DNA of 64,000 bases from the NCBI GenBank assembly GCA_963746265.1, contig CAVVAM010000011.1:1-64000 (forward strand), written 5' to 3'. Below the pieces are notes generated by a model. The model was not told where the DNA came from and did no database searches. It was given only the letters and a program-made list of their open reading frames with translations. Both the position numbers and the translations under genes were made by a program. The stretch comes from Ilumatobacter sp963746265 (lineage in GTDB: Bacteria > Actinomycetota > Acidimicrobiia > Acidimicrobiales > Ilumatobacteraceae). Below are positions 8,524-18,097 of the stretch, one piece after another. Each line of letters opens with the position of its first letter. Position 1 is the first letter of the stretch.

Positions 8524-9225
8524 ATGCATGGCAGCTCACTTCGAAACAAGAATCGGCGCGTACCGCTGTTCGTCGGTGTCGCGCTCGTGGCGGTCGTCGC
8601 CGTCGGACTGTTCGGGTTCTGGGCGTTCCGCCACGCCAACGCCTCGCCCGAGTTCGCATCGCTCGCCGATGCACCCGACACGTCGCTCCACGGTACGGTC
8701 GCCTACCTCGACTGGGAGAGGGACGCCTGCCTGCGGGTCGTGCCGGCTGCAGGCGGGCCGGTCCGAACGGTCACCTGCCTCGCCGGCGTCAACGGCGGCG
8801 GCTCTGAACTGGGCTGGCTCGACGACGGACGTGTCACGGTGACGGCGTACGGCGAGTCGCAGAAGATCATCGACATCACCAGCGGTGCCGTCGACAACGT
8901 GCCGGTCGTCCAGGTACCACAGGTGGCACCCGACCGTCAGCCGGTCAACGTCAGCCAGGACGGGCGACGTCTCACGAGCATCAACGACGGTGGCAGCGTC
9001 CAGATCATCGTCGAGCAGAACGGGACAACGCGGGTGCTGCTCGACGCGAAAGGTGGGAGCACCTACGAGATCGGCACGCCGCAATGGTCACCTGATGAGA
9101 CATTCGTGCTCACGACCAACTCGGCAGCCCGTCTGCTCGTCACCACACTCGGCGACACACCCCAGACCCGGGTGCTCGCCAGCCAACTCGGTAGCGGCTT
9201 CGCCGTCACGAGCGTCGAGTCCTGA
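8524..9225 (+). CDS. Membrane-anchored TolB/WD40-like propeller protein
   Basis: 233 residues. One N-terminal membrane helix (about 13-36, VPLFVGVALVAVVAVGLFGF) is followed by a beta-rich extracytoplasmic domain. Repeats of the kind TVAYLDWERDACLRVVPAAG and ISQDG/WSPDETFVLT recall TolB-like or WD40-like propeller blades. No catalytic residues are visible. It stands alone behind a strong hairpin. Confidence 0.75.
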   Translation: MHGSSLRNKNRRVPLFVGVALVAVVAVGLFGFWAFRHANASPEFASLADAPDTSLHGTVAYLDWERDACLRVVPAAGGPVRTVTCLAGVNGGGSELGWLDDGRVTVTAYGESQKIIDITSGAVDNVPVVQVPQVAPDRQPVNVSQDGRRLTSINDGGSVQIIVEQNGTTRVLLDAKGGSTYEIGTPQWSPDETFVLTTNSAARLLVTTLGDTPQTRVLASQLGSGFAVTSVES

Positions 9226-9337
9226 CGCGGCCCGACGCAGGTAACCATCGACTCTGGCCGGGCTGGGCTGGTGGAGAGACCTTGGAGTTGGGAGGCGGCT
9301 GAAAGCGGCTCTTGGGACCATGTTGGAGGAGGCGGTG

Positions 9338-10746
9338 ATGGATGTTCGACGCGGTGTTCGTTTGGTGGTGATCGCTGCGCTGGCGATCTCGGTGGCCGGG
9401 TGTGGAGGTGACGACGCAGCGCCGACCACGACGGCATCAGCTGTGCCGCCGGGCTCGCCGACCCCTGTCGTCGTCGACACCGATCTCGCGATCGATGACC
9501 TGGTGGCGCTGGCGTTCCTGCTGTCGTCCGACGACGTCGACGTGCTGGCGGTCACCGTCTCGGGCACCGGCGAGGTGCGCTGCCCGGCCGGGCTGGGCGT
9601 GGTGCGGGCTGTGTTGGCGCGCACCGGCGATGAGGACGTTCCGGTGGCCTGCGGACGGTCGACACCACTGGTCGGCACCCACGAGTTCCCGGTCGATTGG
9701 CGCGACGCCGCCGATGCGGGGTGGGGCGTCCTCGTACCCCTGAACGTGCCCGAGCCCGGATCCCCGACGGCCGTCGAGCTACTCGGCGACGCGATGGAGC
9801 AGGGTGTGACACTGCTGACGCTCGGTCCGCTCACCAACGTCGCCGAGGCGCTGCGAGCCGACGGTGGTCTCGCCGACCAGGTCTTGTCGATCGTCATCAT
9901 GGGCGGCGCGGTCGACGTGGCGGGCAACGTGCTCGACCCCGGGCTCGACGCCGCTCACTCCGAATGGAACGTCTACGTCGACCCGACTGCGGCCTCCGAG
10001 GTGTTGGGTTCGGGCGCACGGGTGTGCTCGTCGGCCTGGACGCCACCAACCGGGCGCCGATCACGTCCGAGTTCCTCGAGCGGCTGGCGGTCAACAGCCA
10101 CACCGCCGCTGCGTCACTCGTCGCCTCGCTGTACGAGGCGAACCCGTTGGTCGCGAGCGGTGACGCCTACTTCTGGGATGCCCTCGCAGCTGCTGCGGTC
10201 GTCGACCCCGGGCTGCTGAAGACCGAACACGTCAACGTCGCCGTCGTCAACGAGGACGGCCCCGACAGCGGACGGACGATCCGCAGCGACGAGGGGTCGC
10301 CGATCGACGTGGCGACCGATGCCGATCCGGACGCGTTCGAGGAGCTGCTGTTGCGGACACTCGACGGCGTACCGCCAGGAGCGGCGCTCGTCGAGCCCCC
10401 ACCACCCGTCGGCGAAGCGATCGTCGTCTACGACGGCACCGACTGCACCTACGACGGCCCGACGACGGTTGCGGCCGGTCGCATGCGGTTCACGTTCGAG
10501 AGCACCGACCCCACATGGGTCGTTGCCGTGGTTCACCTCACCGGTGACCTCACGATCGAGGAGGTCGTGGCGCGGGTCAACGCCGATCCAGAGGCACCGG
10601 AAGGCGTGCCCGGTGTCGACGGTCTCGGACTCGTACCGCCAGGGGTGACGACGTACGTGGACGTCCGGGGGTCGCGAGCCGGTGTCGTCTGCGCGCCGTC
10701 CGAGCCGGGAGGGCTGCTGGTCGCCACCTCACTCGTCGTCGAGTGA
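9338..10746 (+). pseudogene. Inosine-uridine-preferring nucleoside hydrolase lipoprotein, frameshifted
   Basis: Nucleoside hydrolases cleave the N-glycosidic bond of nucleosides. The N-terminal frame starts at ATG 9338 (SD GGAGGAGG at 9325-9332) with a lipoprotein signal (SVAGC). It carries the calcium-binding DTDLAIDDLVAL motif and runs through EWNVYVDPTAA. At about 10023-10028 the frame must change by one base: the next conserved stretch, VLVGLDATNRAPITSEF, lies in another frame and continues to 10746. A missing G in GTGTGCTCG would explain it. A C-terminal extension of about 150 residues follows the hydrolase fold. Either a recent pseudogene or an assembly error. Confidence 0.85.
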
Positions 10747-11119
10747 GATGGGACACCCTCCCGGAATGACAGCACCCGGCACCACCCAGCACAGCACCAG
10801 AACGGCAGGTGCCGATCAGTTACCCAGCGATCCGCGCCCACTCGACGTCGCGGTTCGGAACACGCCACCGGACACCCAGATATCATTCGAACCCGTGCGC
10901 CATCGATACTGCCGAGGGCACCCGGCAATGACGCGGTTCGGCTGCGCTCGGGGCTGTCCATGATCCTCGTGACCGTTCGCCAGGCACCGTCCCATAGGGC
11001 GCATCCCGGATGGTCGCGCATGAGCGCGTCGAAACGCCGGATGGGTGACAGGATTGCGTTTACGCTCCTTGGGGCGCCATGGCGGGGACGCCTGTTCTGA
11101 CGATCTTCAGTCCTCGGTA
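10747..11119. other. Intergenic, no gene seen
   Basis: A convergent gap between the nucleoside hydrolase and the DUF333 lipoprotein. No coherent reading frame or clear terminator hairpin was identified. Confidence 0.35.
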
Positions 11120-11395
11120 TCAAGGTTGTGTGGTCGCGTCGGTCTGCGAGCGGAAGTACTCCCACTCCTCGATCCGTGTCCCGTCGGGCAGGATGCAATA
11201 GCCAACCTGCCCATCGGACCCATCCACGATCTGCACGGTTCCGCCCTGCTCCTCGCAGTAGACAGAAGCCGGGTTCGCGATCGCCGTCGGCGTCGTCGTG
11301 TCGGAGGGTGTGGAATCGTCACCACCGCACCCGGTGAACACCCCCATCGGCAGGACCGCCAGCATGGCCAGCCAATGTGATCGACGAGTCATCAT
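11120..11395 (-). CDS. DUF333 small lipoprotein
   Basis: 91 residues from the ATG at 11395, with an SD (GGAGGTGG) six bases upstream; a second ATG lies at 11392. It has a lipoprotein signal ending at Cys23 (MGVFTGCGG) and a short linker. It then carries a DUF333 module: NPASVYCEEQGGTV, two Cys, and GYCILPDGTRIEEWEYFR. DUF333 proteins (annotated 'putative hemolysin' in enterobacteria) are small periplasmic or lipid-anchored proteins without a proven activity. Confidence 0.88.
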   Translation of the reverse strand: MMTRRSHWLAMLAVLPMGVFTGCGGDDSTPSDTTTPTAIANPASVYCEEQGGTVQIVDGSDGQVGYCILPDGTRIEEWEYFRSQTDATTQP

Positions 11396-11797
11396 CACAG
11401 ACCACCTCCACGAGGCGACGGTCACCTACTCGCGCGTCTCGATTCCATCATCCAGTGACAGCGCTCAGCGCGCCAGAGCCGATGTCCTCTGACGCTCTCG
11501 CGGGACGAGCCTGAGCGAGCAGGGCGTCAGCCACCGCCGACCGCACGCGGGCGTCGAGAACAGGCCCGGTTGGCTGTCGTCCAAGGCCGATGTCGAACTT
11601 CCAATGGTGACGCCGACCGGGACACGAATCGGTCCGCGCTGAACCCGAGCGCCGGGCTCCGATGCCAGCGACCCTGCCGAGGCCGACGGCAACGGCTACC
11701 GCCAGCACCGGCCCGACCAGATCGCCGACGTCAGCCGCCTCGTGCTCGGTCTTGACCCCACTGGTCCCTTGGGCGCTGTGGTCGGTGGGCGGGACGT
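11396..11797. other. Intergenic, no gene seen
   Basis: The divergent gap between the DUF333 lipoprotein and the acyltransferase-3 gene. Open frames are GC-skew artefacts with no motif or SD. Confidence 0.35.
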
Positions 11798-13027
11798 TTG
11801 CCACTGGTCGGCGGGCGTCGGTGGCGAGACGATGATGTCGTGGTGGTCCATCGGAAACCGGTGGCGACCGTGCCGGTCGACCGGGTCGACGACAAGGCGA
11901 CCCCGGCCGAGGTTGCGCGACTGGTGTACCTGGACAACTTGAAGATCGTGTTGACGGCGGGCGTGATCGTTGCTCACGCAGCGATGACGTATGGGGCGGC
12001 CGGCACGTGGGTGTACGCGGAGCCATCGTTGTCCGATGTCGCAGAAAGCGCGCTGGGCGCGTTGGTGGGCGTGGGCGTCATGTTCGGTCTCGGGCTGTTC
12101 TTCCTCATCGCCGGGATGTTGACCACCGGGCCGTTGATTCGACGTGGTCCTCGCCGTTTCCTGGCATCACGTTGGTGGCGGTTGGGTGTGCCGTTGGCGG
12201 CCTATGCGTTGGTCGTGTGGCCGGTGTTGCGGTGGCTGACGGATCGAGCCGAGGGTGATCGGCAGTCGCTGGTCGAGTTCTACCGGTTCGAGTTCACAGG
12301 GACGCATTGGAGATCGTTGGGGACCGGGCCACTGTGGTTCGTTGCGATCTTGTTGGTGGTGACCACCGGGTGGACGTTGTTCCGATGGGCGAGTCCAGCT
12401 CCAGTGACCACTGGGGCGGGCCCGCTCGCGTTGCGACATCTCGCCGTCACGGCGGCAACGATCGCGGTCACCACGTTCTTCGTGCGTGTCTGGTTCCCGG
12501 TCGACTCCGAACAATTCCTCGACCTGCACGTGTGGCTGTGGCCGCAGTCGGGAGCACTGTTCGTGCTCGGTGCGATCGGCAGTGAGCGCGGGTGGCTGAC
12601 CGAACTCCCCGACGCGGTCCGTCACACGTGCCACCGCGCTGCGATCGCTGCGGTCGTCACCCTCGCTGCGCTGATCGTGTTGTCGAACGGACCGGATCCC
12701 TTCAAGGGTGGCTGGTTCTGGGAGGCCGCCGGGTTCGCCGCGGTCGAGGGCGTGTTCTCGGTGAGTGTCGCGTTGATCGTGCTCGATCGCTTCCGACGAC
12801 GTCACGCTAACCAGGGCCACCTCGCACGACGCCTCGGTCGCTCGGCGTACGGCGCGTTCGTCGCCCAAGGTCCCGTGCTCGTGTTGATCGCACTGGCGCT
12901 CCGCCCAGCCAACCTGCCGGGCGACATCAAGTTCTTGCTGCTTGCACCCACTGCGGTGATCGTCTCGTTCAGTCTCGCCGGGGTAGCCCTTACCCTCAGC
13001 GCCAACAGGCGACGGCCGACGACGTAG
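11798..13027 (+). CDS. Acyltransferase 3 family membrane protein
   Basis: A polytopic membrane protein of the acyltransferase 3 family (OafA/YrhL relatives). Such proteins move acyl groups, often acetyl, onto cell-surface sugars or lipids. The hallmark N-terminal helix LVYLDNLKIVLTAGVIVAHA (with the His) is present. It is followed by TM segments with PLWFVAILLV and a C-terminal helix. From the TTG at 11798 it has 409 residues. The true start may be a GTG at 11840 or 11843, because the first 15-25 residues look non-conserved and no SD is clear. The substrate is unknown. Confidence 0.88.
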   Translation: MPLVGGRRWRDDDVVVVHRKPVATVPVDRVDDKATPAEVARLVYLDNLKIVLTAGVIVAHAAMTYGAAGTWVYAEPSLSDVAESALGALVGVGVMFGLGLFFLIAGMLTTGPLIRRGPRRFLASRWWRLGVPLAAYALVVWPVLRWLTDRAEGDRQSLVEFYRFEFTGTHWRSLGTGPLWFVAILLVVTTGWTLFRWASPAPVTTGAGPLALRHLAVTAATIAVTTFFVRVWFPVDSEQFLDLHVWLWPQSGALFVLGAIGSERGWLTELPDAVRHTCHRAAIAAVVTLAALIVLSNGPDPFKGGWFWEAAGFAAVEGVFSVSVALIVLDRFRRRHANQGHLARRLGRSAYGAFVAQGPVLVLIALALRPANLPGDIKFLLLAPTAVIVSFSLAGVALTLSANRRRPTT

Positions 13028-13386
13028 CTGGCGGTTCACCGCAACCAGTCGGGCAATCGCAGCGCGTGCGGGGTACGCAATCACCACTCGACGGTGCAAC
13101 GCCGGCGTGCGCGGTCAGGGCACTCGAGGGCGGCCTCGACAGCACGGAATCGATCTTGGAACCCACTCGGCATTCGCGACCCGGAACGCTCGACAACCCA
13201 CATATCATGCGAACTGTTGGAGGTCTCGGCCTCCAGAGTGCACTGCGTGATCACTCGGGCCCGACCGTCCGGATAGCGATCGGCATCTGAACCGCCTCCT
13301 CTGACCTGCCACCGGCCACCGGCTCGAGGTCGGAGGGCGGGTGTCTCTATTGCGTGCGGCGTGGCGCTTCGATGAACCGTCCACCG
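13028..13386. other. Intergenic, no gene seen
   Basis: A convergent gap; no reading frame with a recognisable product. Confidence 0.35.
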
Positions 13387-13782
13387 TCAGTCGGATGCGC
13401 TGCGCCGCGCAGCTCGCGCTGCGGCCTGGGTGAGATGTGGGCCGCAGAACTGCTCGCCGTGCTGAGGGGCATTGCCGCACGGCGTGCCCTTCTTGGTCGT
13501 GGCCCCACATTTGCCCGTTTCGTTGCGAGCGGCGCCGACTGCGGCCACGTCAGCCTCGGCGGCATCATGTGTGAGGAGCGCCGTCGCCGGGTAGCGACAC
13601 GCACCGTGGTGGTAGGTGGTCTTCTTGTGGACACTGACGGCAGCGATTGGATCGCCGACAGCGAACCGTTGCCCGCACGTGGCGCAGGTGCCGGCGTAGC
13701 GGGCTGCGATGGTCGGCTCTTCCCCGACGGCGGCGAAGTCGTCGTCACCGCCGTGTGTTCGGTCCCAGTTCATCTTGGCCAT
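13387..13782 (-). CDS. Small zinc-ribbon protein with two Cys clusters
   Basis: 131 residues. The first cluster is CATCGQRF...HHGAC (about residues 33-62). The second, CGATTKKGTPCGNAPQHGEQFCGPH (split here as CGATTKKGTPCG and HGEQFCGPHL), is a CCCH pattern seen in DUF5763-like modules. An Ala/Arg-rich tail follows. Zinc binding is inferred from Cys/His spacing; nucleic-acid contact is possible but not shown. No partners are adjacent. Confidence 0.8.
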   Translation of the reverse strand: MAKMNWDRTHGGDDDFAAVGEEPTIAARYAGTCATCGQRFAVGDPIAAVSVHKKTTYHHGACRYPATALLTHDAAEADVAAVGAARNETGKCGATTKKGTPCGNAPQHGEQFCGPHLTQAAARAARRSASD

Positions 13783-13946
13783 GGGTTGAGTCTCGCGCCA
13801 CGCCTCCCTGTGTGGGTCCGATCGACACCCGCGCGTGCCCCCGACCGCCGACTCGACGGCATCCCACGATGACGGCCGCCCCGTACCCGATCGGTCGTCG
13901 GTCCCTCACGGACCTCGTCCTCTGGTCGCGTCTCGCGAGACCGAGT

Positions 13947-14270
13947 ATGGATTGGTGTATGTACATCCACTTCTTGGGCAGCGGCGGCAGCACGGAACTC
14001 TCCGTCGGCTGGAGCGACGAGACCAGTCTCTCCGCGCTCAGTCCTACTCGCATCGACGCGAGCGCGCCGGCGGCCGACGACGCCAAGCTCACCGTGATCT
14101 CGATCCTGTGCACCACGACCGTGTTGGTCGCGCCCGGTAGCCGGATCACCCTCAGCGGAGGCGACATCTTGGGCAGCCACTCCATCGACGTCGACCTACG
14201 CGACGACGGGCCCGCAGTTCACGTTCAGGCCATCCCCGTCCTCGGCAGCATCAAGATCAAGTCAGCCTGA
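13947..14270 (+). CDS. Small conserved protein, LiaF C-terminal-like
   Basis: A beta-rich, soluble protein of 107 residues from ATG 13947, or 103 from ATG 13959; no SD separates the two. The end, SGGDILGSHSIDVD followed by AIPVLGSIKIKS, resembles the repeated Gly/beta pattern of the LiaF C-terminal (cell-wall stress) domain family. There is no membrane segment here, unlike full LiaF proteins. A strong hairpin follows directly at 14285. Confidence 0.65.
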   Translation: MDWCMYIHFLGSGGSTELSVGWSDETSLSALSPTRIDASAPAADDAKLTVISILCTTTVLVAPGSRITLSGGDILGSHSIDVDLRDDGPAVHVQAIPVLGSIKIKSA

Positions 14271-14284
14271 GGGGGCCGCACGGA

Positions 14285-14312
14285 TGAGTTCGCGACACCT
14301 GTCGCGAACTCA
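14285..14312. terminator. Bidirectional hairpin terminator
   Basis: TGAGTTCGCGACA (14285-14297) and TGTCGCGAACTCA (14300-14312) form a 13-bp perfect inverted repeat. It lies between the convergent ends of the LiaF-like gene and the glycosyltransferase operon. There is no U-tract, as is common in actinobacteria. Confidence 0.7.
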
Positions 14313-14529
14313 CCGGAGCCATCGGGCGTCACTGAACGCCGGCTCCCGGACGCGCCATCGGCCGTTCGCCTGTGTTCGATGAGCGATCGTCAGCCGGACG
14401 CTGTCGTTGACCTGCCACCTACCGCCGGGAGTGGGGCGGGCCGGAGGATGCGTCGGCGGTGTTCCGCGACGACCTCCGCCTCTTCCTCTTCCATCTTGCC
14501 CGCGACGAGCATTTCGACTGCTGCAACGA

Positions 14530-15660
14530 TCAACATCGGGCGTCCAGTCCGCCCGAATCCCGGCCGCCGGGAGCGACGCGCCCGAAGGACGGTGCGCCGC
14601 CGGACGATCGAGATCGGCCCCAGATCCGCAGCGAACTGACCGAGTGCCCCGGCCTGCTCGCCGGCGGCTCATCTGCCGGGTGCGTTCTGGCCGGTCCAGG
14701 CGGCGACGGCCGGCTCGGGGGCGCCGGGACATCCAGCGGTGGCCAGTTCGGACCGATTCGCCAGCCGGCGACGATCCCGCCCGAGAACCTGGTGAGTCGT
14801 CGCACGTGAAACGGCCGTCTCCATCGTGCGATCGACGCGAGGGCGAACACGCCGATCCTGGAGAGCTCGTGCAGCGCGACGGCAGCGGCTCGAACATCGC
14901 CGGTGCGCAGGTGCTTGCCGTATCCGGCACCGATCGCGAAGTAGCTGTCGTGGATGTACTCGGCAGCGACGCCGTCGACGTTCGAACGGCCCCCGTGATG
15001 GACGACATCGACCTCGCTGTCGCAATGCACGACGTGTCCGTGCTGCAGCATCCGGTAGGTGAGTTCGCAGTCCTCGCCGGTTCTCAATCGCCCGCCGGGC
15101 CCGAGATCTTCGTCGAACAGCCCCGTGGACGACAGGGCCGACCGGCGGACGACCATGTTCGCGCCCATGCCGATCACCCCGCGCGATCTCACCACCGGCC
15201 CGCGGTACGACACGGAACGCTCGAAGGTCACGGCTGGAACGAACACGTCGTTCGGGTCGTGTTCGTATGCGATCACGTTGCCGAACAGCAACCCGATCGA
15301 GTCATCCGACGCAAGCGTCGCGAGTGAGCGTTCGAGCCACTCGGGAGCGGGAGCGCAGTCGTCGTCGGTGAACGCAAGGAGCGGCGCCCTCGAAGCCCTG
15401 ATCGCGTCGTTGAGGGCGTGGCTCTTCCCGCGTCGATCGTCGATGATGTGGGCGATCCTCGGGTCGTCGAGCCGGTCGACGGACTGGCTGTTCTGCCCGG
15501 TGTCCGCCGACTGATCGAACACCAGCACCCGGTAGTCACGGTGCGTTTGAGCCGCCAGGGCATCGAGCACACGAGGCAGGTCGTCGGGACGATCGCGGGT
15601 CGGCACGATCACGTCGACCCGCCCGCCCGACGCCGACCGGCCCTCGCGCGTCGGGCTCAT
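14530..15660 (-). CDS. Family 2 glycosyltransferase
   Basis: A GT-A fold glycosyltransferase of 376 residues that would add a sugar from a nucleotide donor during surface-polysaccharide synthesis. It opens with VDVIVPTRDRPDDLPRVLDAL. The metal-binding acidic motif lies in AFTDDDCAPAPEW, and the acceptor-side LRTGEDCELTYRM motif is present. The last 80 residues are Pro/Arg/Gly-rich low complexity and may be non-conserved. Its ATG overlaps the TGA of the upstream gene (ATGA, 15657-15660), so the two are translationally coupled. Confidence 0.9.
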   Translation of the reverse strand: MSPTREGRSASGGRVDVIVPTRDRPDDLPRVLDALAAQTHRDYRVLVFDQSADTGQNSQSVDRLDDPRIAHIIDDRRGKSHALNDAIRASRAPLLAFTDDDCAPAPEWLERSLATLASDDSIGLLFGNVIAYEHDPNDVFVPAVTFERSVSYRGPVVRSRGVIGMGANMVVRRSALSSTGLFDEDLGPGGRLRTGEDCELTYRMLQHGHVVHCDSEVDVVHHGGRSNVDGVAAEYIHDSYFAIGAGYGKHLRTGDVRAAAVALHELSRIGVFALASIARWRRPFHVRRLTRFSGGIVAGWRIGPNWPPLDVPAPPSRPSPPGPARTHPADEPPASRPGHSVSSLRIWGRSRSSGGAPSFGRVAPGGRDSGGLDARC

Positions 15661-17528
15661 GGCTGCGGAGCGTTCCGCCGAGCCAGCCTGCCGACCGCTC
15701 GGCGCGCCGATTGCCGGACTCGATGGGAGCGCGTCGCCCGATGAGCCGCCACCCGGTGCACGGCGTGCTCGTAAGCATCACCGATTCGCGGGTTCGGCAT
15801 GAACGCAGCCGCGTGGTCGAACCACGTGCCCGCCGTGAAGTCGCGCATGTACGGGATGCGCAGATGGTCCGCATGCTGGTAGTGCAGGAACAGCGCGAGA
15901 CGGTCGACCGACTCCTCGGTGTCGCCGCAGTGCCAACCCTTGGCATCGAACACGGAGAAGCGCCCATCTCCGAAGCCGTCGAAGCGGACGATCTCGTCAC
16001 AGTCCGGGTCCAGCATCGTCGCCGTCGCGAGCACGAGCTCGTCGTCGGAGGCGTCACCGCACTCGGCCGGCTTCACCGGGAGCCGATGCGAACCCGGGAT
16101 GTAGCGCGTGGCGTTGCCGGAGCGACATCCGGCGATGCCCACCACCACCGTGATCGTCGGCCAGAAGTCACTCTCGATGTCGGTGTGCCACTCGAACGCA
16201 TCGTTCGGCGTCCCGATCTGGATGTTCGCGCCCCAGGCCACCCATCGCTCGCTGCCCAGAACGTCCTCGACCACACCTACGAGCGCCGGATCGCACGCGA
16301 TTCGCTCGACGACCGGCGTGAACTCGTACGGCACTCGATGCAGGCCCCGGCGATTCAGGTCGGCAACGGCCTCCGCGAACCACGACCCATCGTCTCGCAC
16401 GCCGGGGAGCACGTCCGGATCGGCGAGTGCGATCGACTGCCGCAGCATCCCAGATGTCGCGTACTCGGACCGGCGACCAGTCGGTGCGGAACCAACCTGC
16501 TCGCCACGGGCAGCCTGATCGGCCTCGGCACCGTCACCGTTCCGGAACACCCGGTGATTGACCGTCACCCGCGCCTGGAGTCGCTCCGACCCTCCCGCCT
16601 CGATCACACCGGCGAGCCGCGACGCCGACATCCCGATGTTGTAGAGGCGATCTCGTTGACCCGAGGCGGCGATACGGTGCGAGCGCAACAACAGCGCGGT
16701 CGTCCGGCCGATCGCGCCGTAGATCCGCGGCGACCGGATGTTGTGGTCGTGCAGGTCGACGATGAACGCCGATGCCGGGATGATCCGGCGGGTCGCCTCT
16801 GTGTGGGCCTCACAGAGCCGGACGATGTTGCTGCCCCGCTCGCGCTCCTGACGAATCTGCTGCGTGAGCGGTCGTGGCCGAACGTGGTGGCCGCCTGCTG
16901 CAGCGTCGAAGGCGATCGGGATGCCCGACTTCAGAAGGCGGAACCCGACCTCGACGTCCTCCTCGCCCCACCCCACGAACTGCGTGGAGAAGCCGCCGAC
17001 GTCGATCAGCGTCTGCCGGGGGATGCTGACGTTGCCCGTCCAGAAGTCGAACGGATCGGTGATCGAGCCTGCGCCTGCAAGACGCTCGACCCGATCACGA
17101 AGGAATCCGAAGGGCGGGCCGTCGGCGTCGAGCTCCCACTGCGGACCCACGAGCACCGACGGTTCGGACGATGCCGCGTGGAATTCGCAATGCGCCATCC
17201 ACGCCTCGCGGCTCACGGTCATGTCGTCGTCGACGAGCCAGCACACGTCGCCGCGCGCCATGGCCACGCCCGCGTTTCGAGCCGCCGATCGGCCCGAGTT
17301 CGGCTGTCGGTGCCAGCGGAGTTCGGCACCGAGATGCAGCTGGTCGAGCGCTTCCGCCGACCCGTCGGTCGATCCATCGAGCACGATCACCACCTCGGTG
17401 TCGGACCCGTCCGGAAGCGCCTCGTCGATGCTCGCGAGCAATCGGAGCAGCGAGTCACATCGCTGGTAAGAGGGAATGACGATCGACATCGTCACCGAGT
17501 CGCGCACCCGATCCGCCGAGATGTCCAT
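15657..17528 (-). CDS. Fusion: family 2 glycosyltransferase + PhyH-like Fe(II)/2OG dioxygenase
   Basis: 623 residues from the ATG at 17528. Residues about 14-300 are a GT2 domain: MSIVIPSYQRCDSLL, the LVDDDM acidic motif at 99-103 and FVGWGEEDVEVGFRLL at 184-199. Residues about 360-575 match the phytanoyl-CoA dioxygenase (PhyH) family. There the facial triad is H448-T-D450 and H533 (in GWHCGD), and R543 probably binds 2-oxoglutarate; YIPGSHRL at 477-484 is a family hallmark. The whole may glycosylate and then hydroxylate a glycan or its carrier. The fusion is read directly; the joint pathway is inference. It is the first gene of a coupled pair with the GT2 gene downstream. Confidence 0.88.
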   Translation of the reverse strand: MDISADRVRDSVTMSIVIPSYQRCDSLLRLLASIDEALPDGSDTEVVIVLDGSTDGSAEALDQLHLGAELRWHRQPNSGRSAARNAGVAMARGDVCWLVDDDMTVSREAWMAHCEFHAASSEPSVLVGPQWELDADGPPFGFLRDRVERLAGAGSITDPFDFWTGNVSIPRQTLIDVGGFSTQFVGWGEEDVEVGFRLLKSGIPIAFDAAAGGHHVRPRPLTQQIRQERERGSNIVRLCEAHTEATRRIIPASAFIVDLHDHNIRSPRIYGAIGRTTALLLRSHRIAASGQRDRLYNIGMSASRLAGVIEAGGSERLQARVTVNHRVFRNGDGAEADQAARGEQVGSAPTGRRSEYATSGMLRQSIALADPDVLPGVRDDGSWFAEAVADLNRRGLHRVPYEFTPVVERIACDPALVGVVEDVLGSERWVAWGANIQIGTPNDAFEWHTDIESDFWPTITVVVGIAGCRSGNATRYIPGSHRLPVKPAECGDASDDELVLATATMLDPDCDEIVRFDGFGDGRFSVFDAKGWHCGDTEESVDRLALFLHYQHADHLRIPYMRDFTAGTWFDHAAAFMPNPRIGDAYEHAVHRVAAHRATRSHRVRQSARRAVGRLARRNAPQP

Positions 17529-18097
17529 ACGCGTCGCCGACCTTACCAGTGCCCCACTTGTTCGAGGCGGTCGACGGTTCGTCACGTAGCGGTGAGTGCG
17601 ATACGTATCGACTCTCACGTAGACCGAATCCGAGCAACAGGAGCGAAGCGACGGATAGCAGGAGAAGCCCCAGTTCCATTTCAACCCCGCCACTACTCGA
17701 CGAATCACATCACTCAGGGTGCCCCCGACGCATAGCGAAGTTCGAGGGCGGGCTCCCTTCGTACTTGGCACCCACGCCAACGCGACCCCCTTGCCCCAGA
17801 TCCGGCGCCCGTGGATTGAGGGTTGGGCGTCTTCGCCCTCCGAATCCGGGCCTATGCTCGATCGGTCACCCCAGCGAAGGGCCGAATCCGCAAGATTCCT
17901 CTCTCGCCAAGGCATTGCAGAGATGCTGTTTCTGGCTTCATCGTCCTCCCGCTCGCCGCGGAACTCAAGGGAGACCGACGGTCCCGTCAGGTGTCCGATC
18001 GAGGAACCACGAAGGGACGGTGCACGCCCCGCCGTCAGTGGCTCGCTCGAACGTGGCGGGCTGTCTCAGTAGCCGGGGCCCATTCGTACGGTCAGCC
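17529..18097. other. Intergenic between glycosyltransferase operon and recombinase
   Basis: A 569-base divergent gap. No convincing gene. It should hold the promoter of the glycosyltransferase pair and, if the recombinase acts locally, its crossover site. I could not identify a res-type repeat array by eye. Confidence 0.35.

Noticed and set aside
15711..17735. A 674-codon open frame antisense to the GT2-PhyH fusion
   Set aside because: GC-skew shadow; the minus-strand protein has full catalytic motifs.
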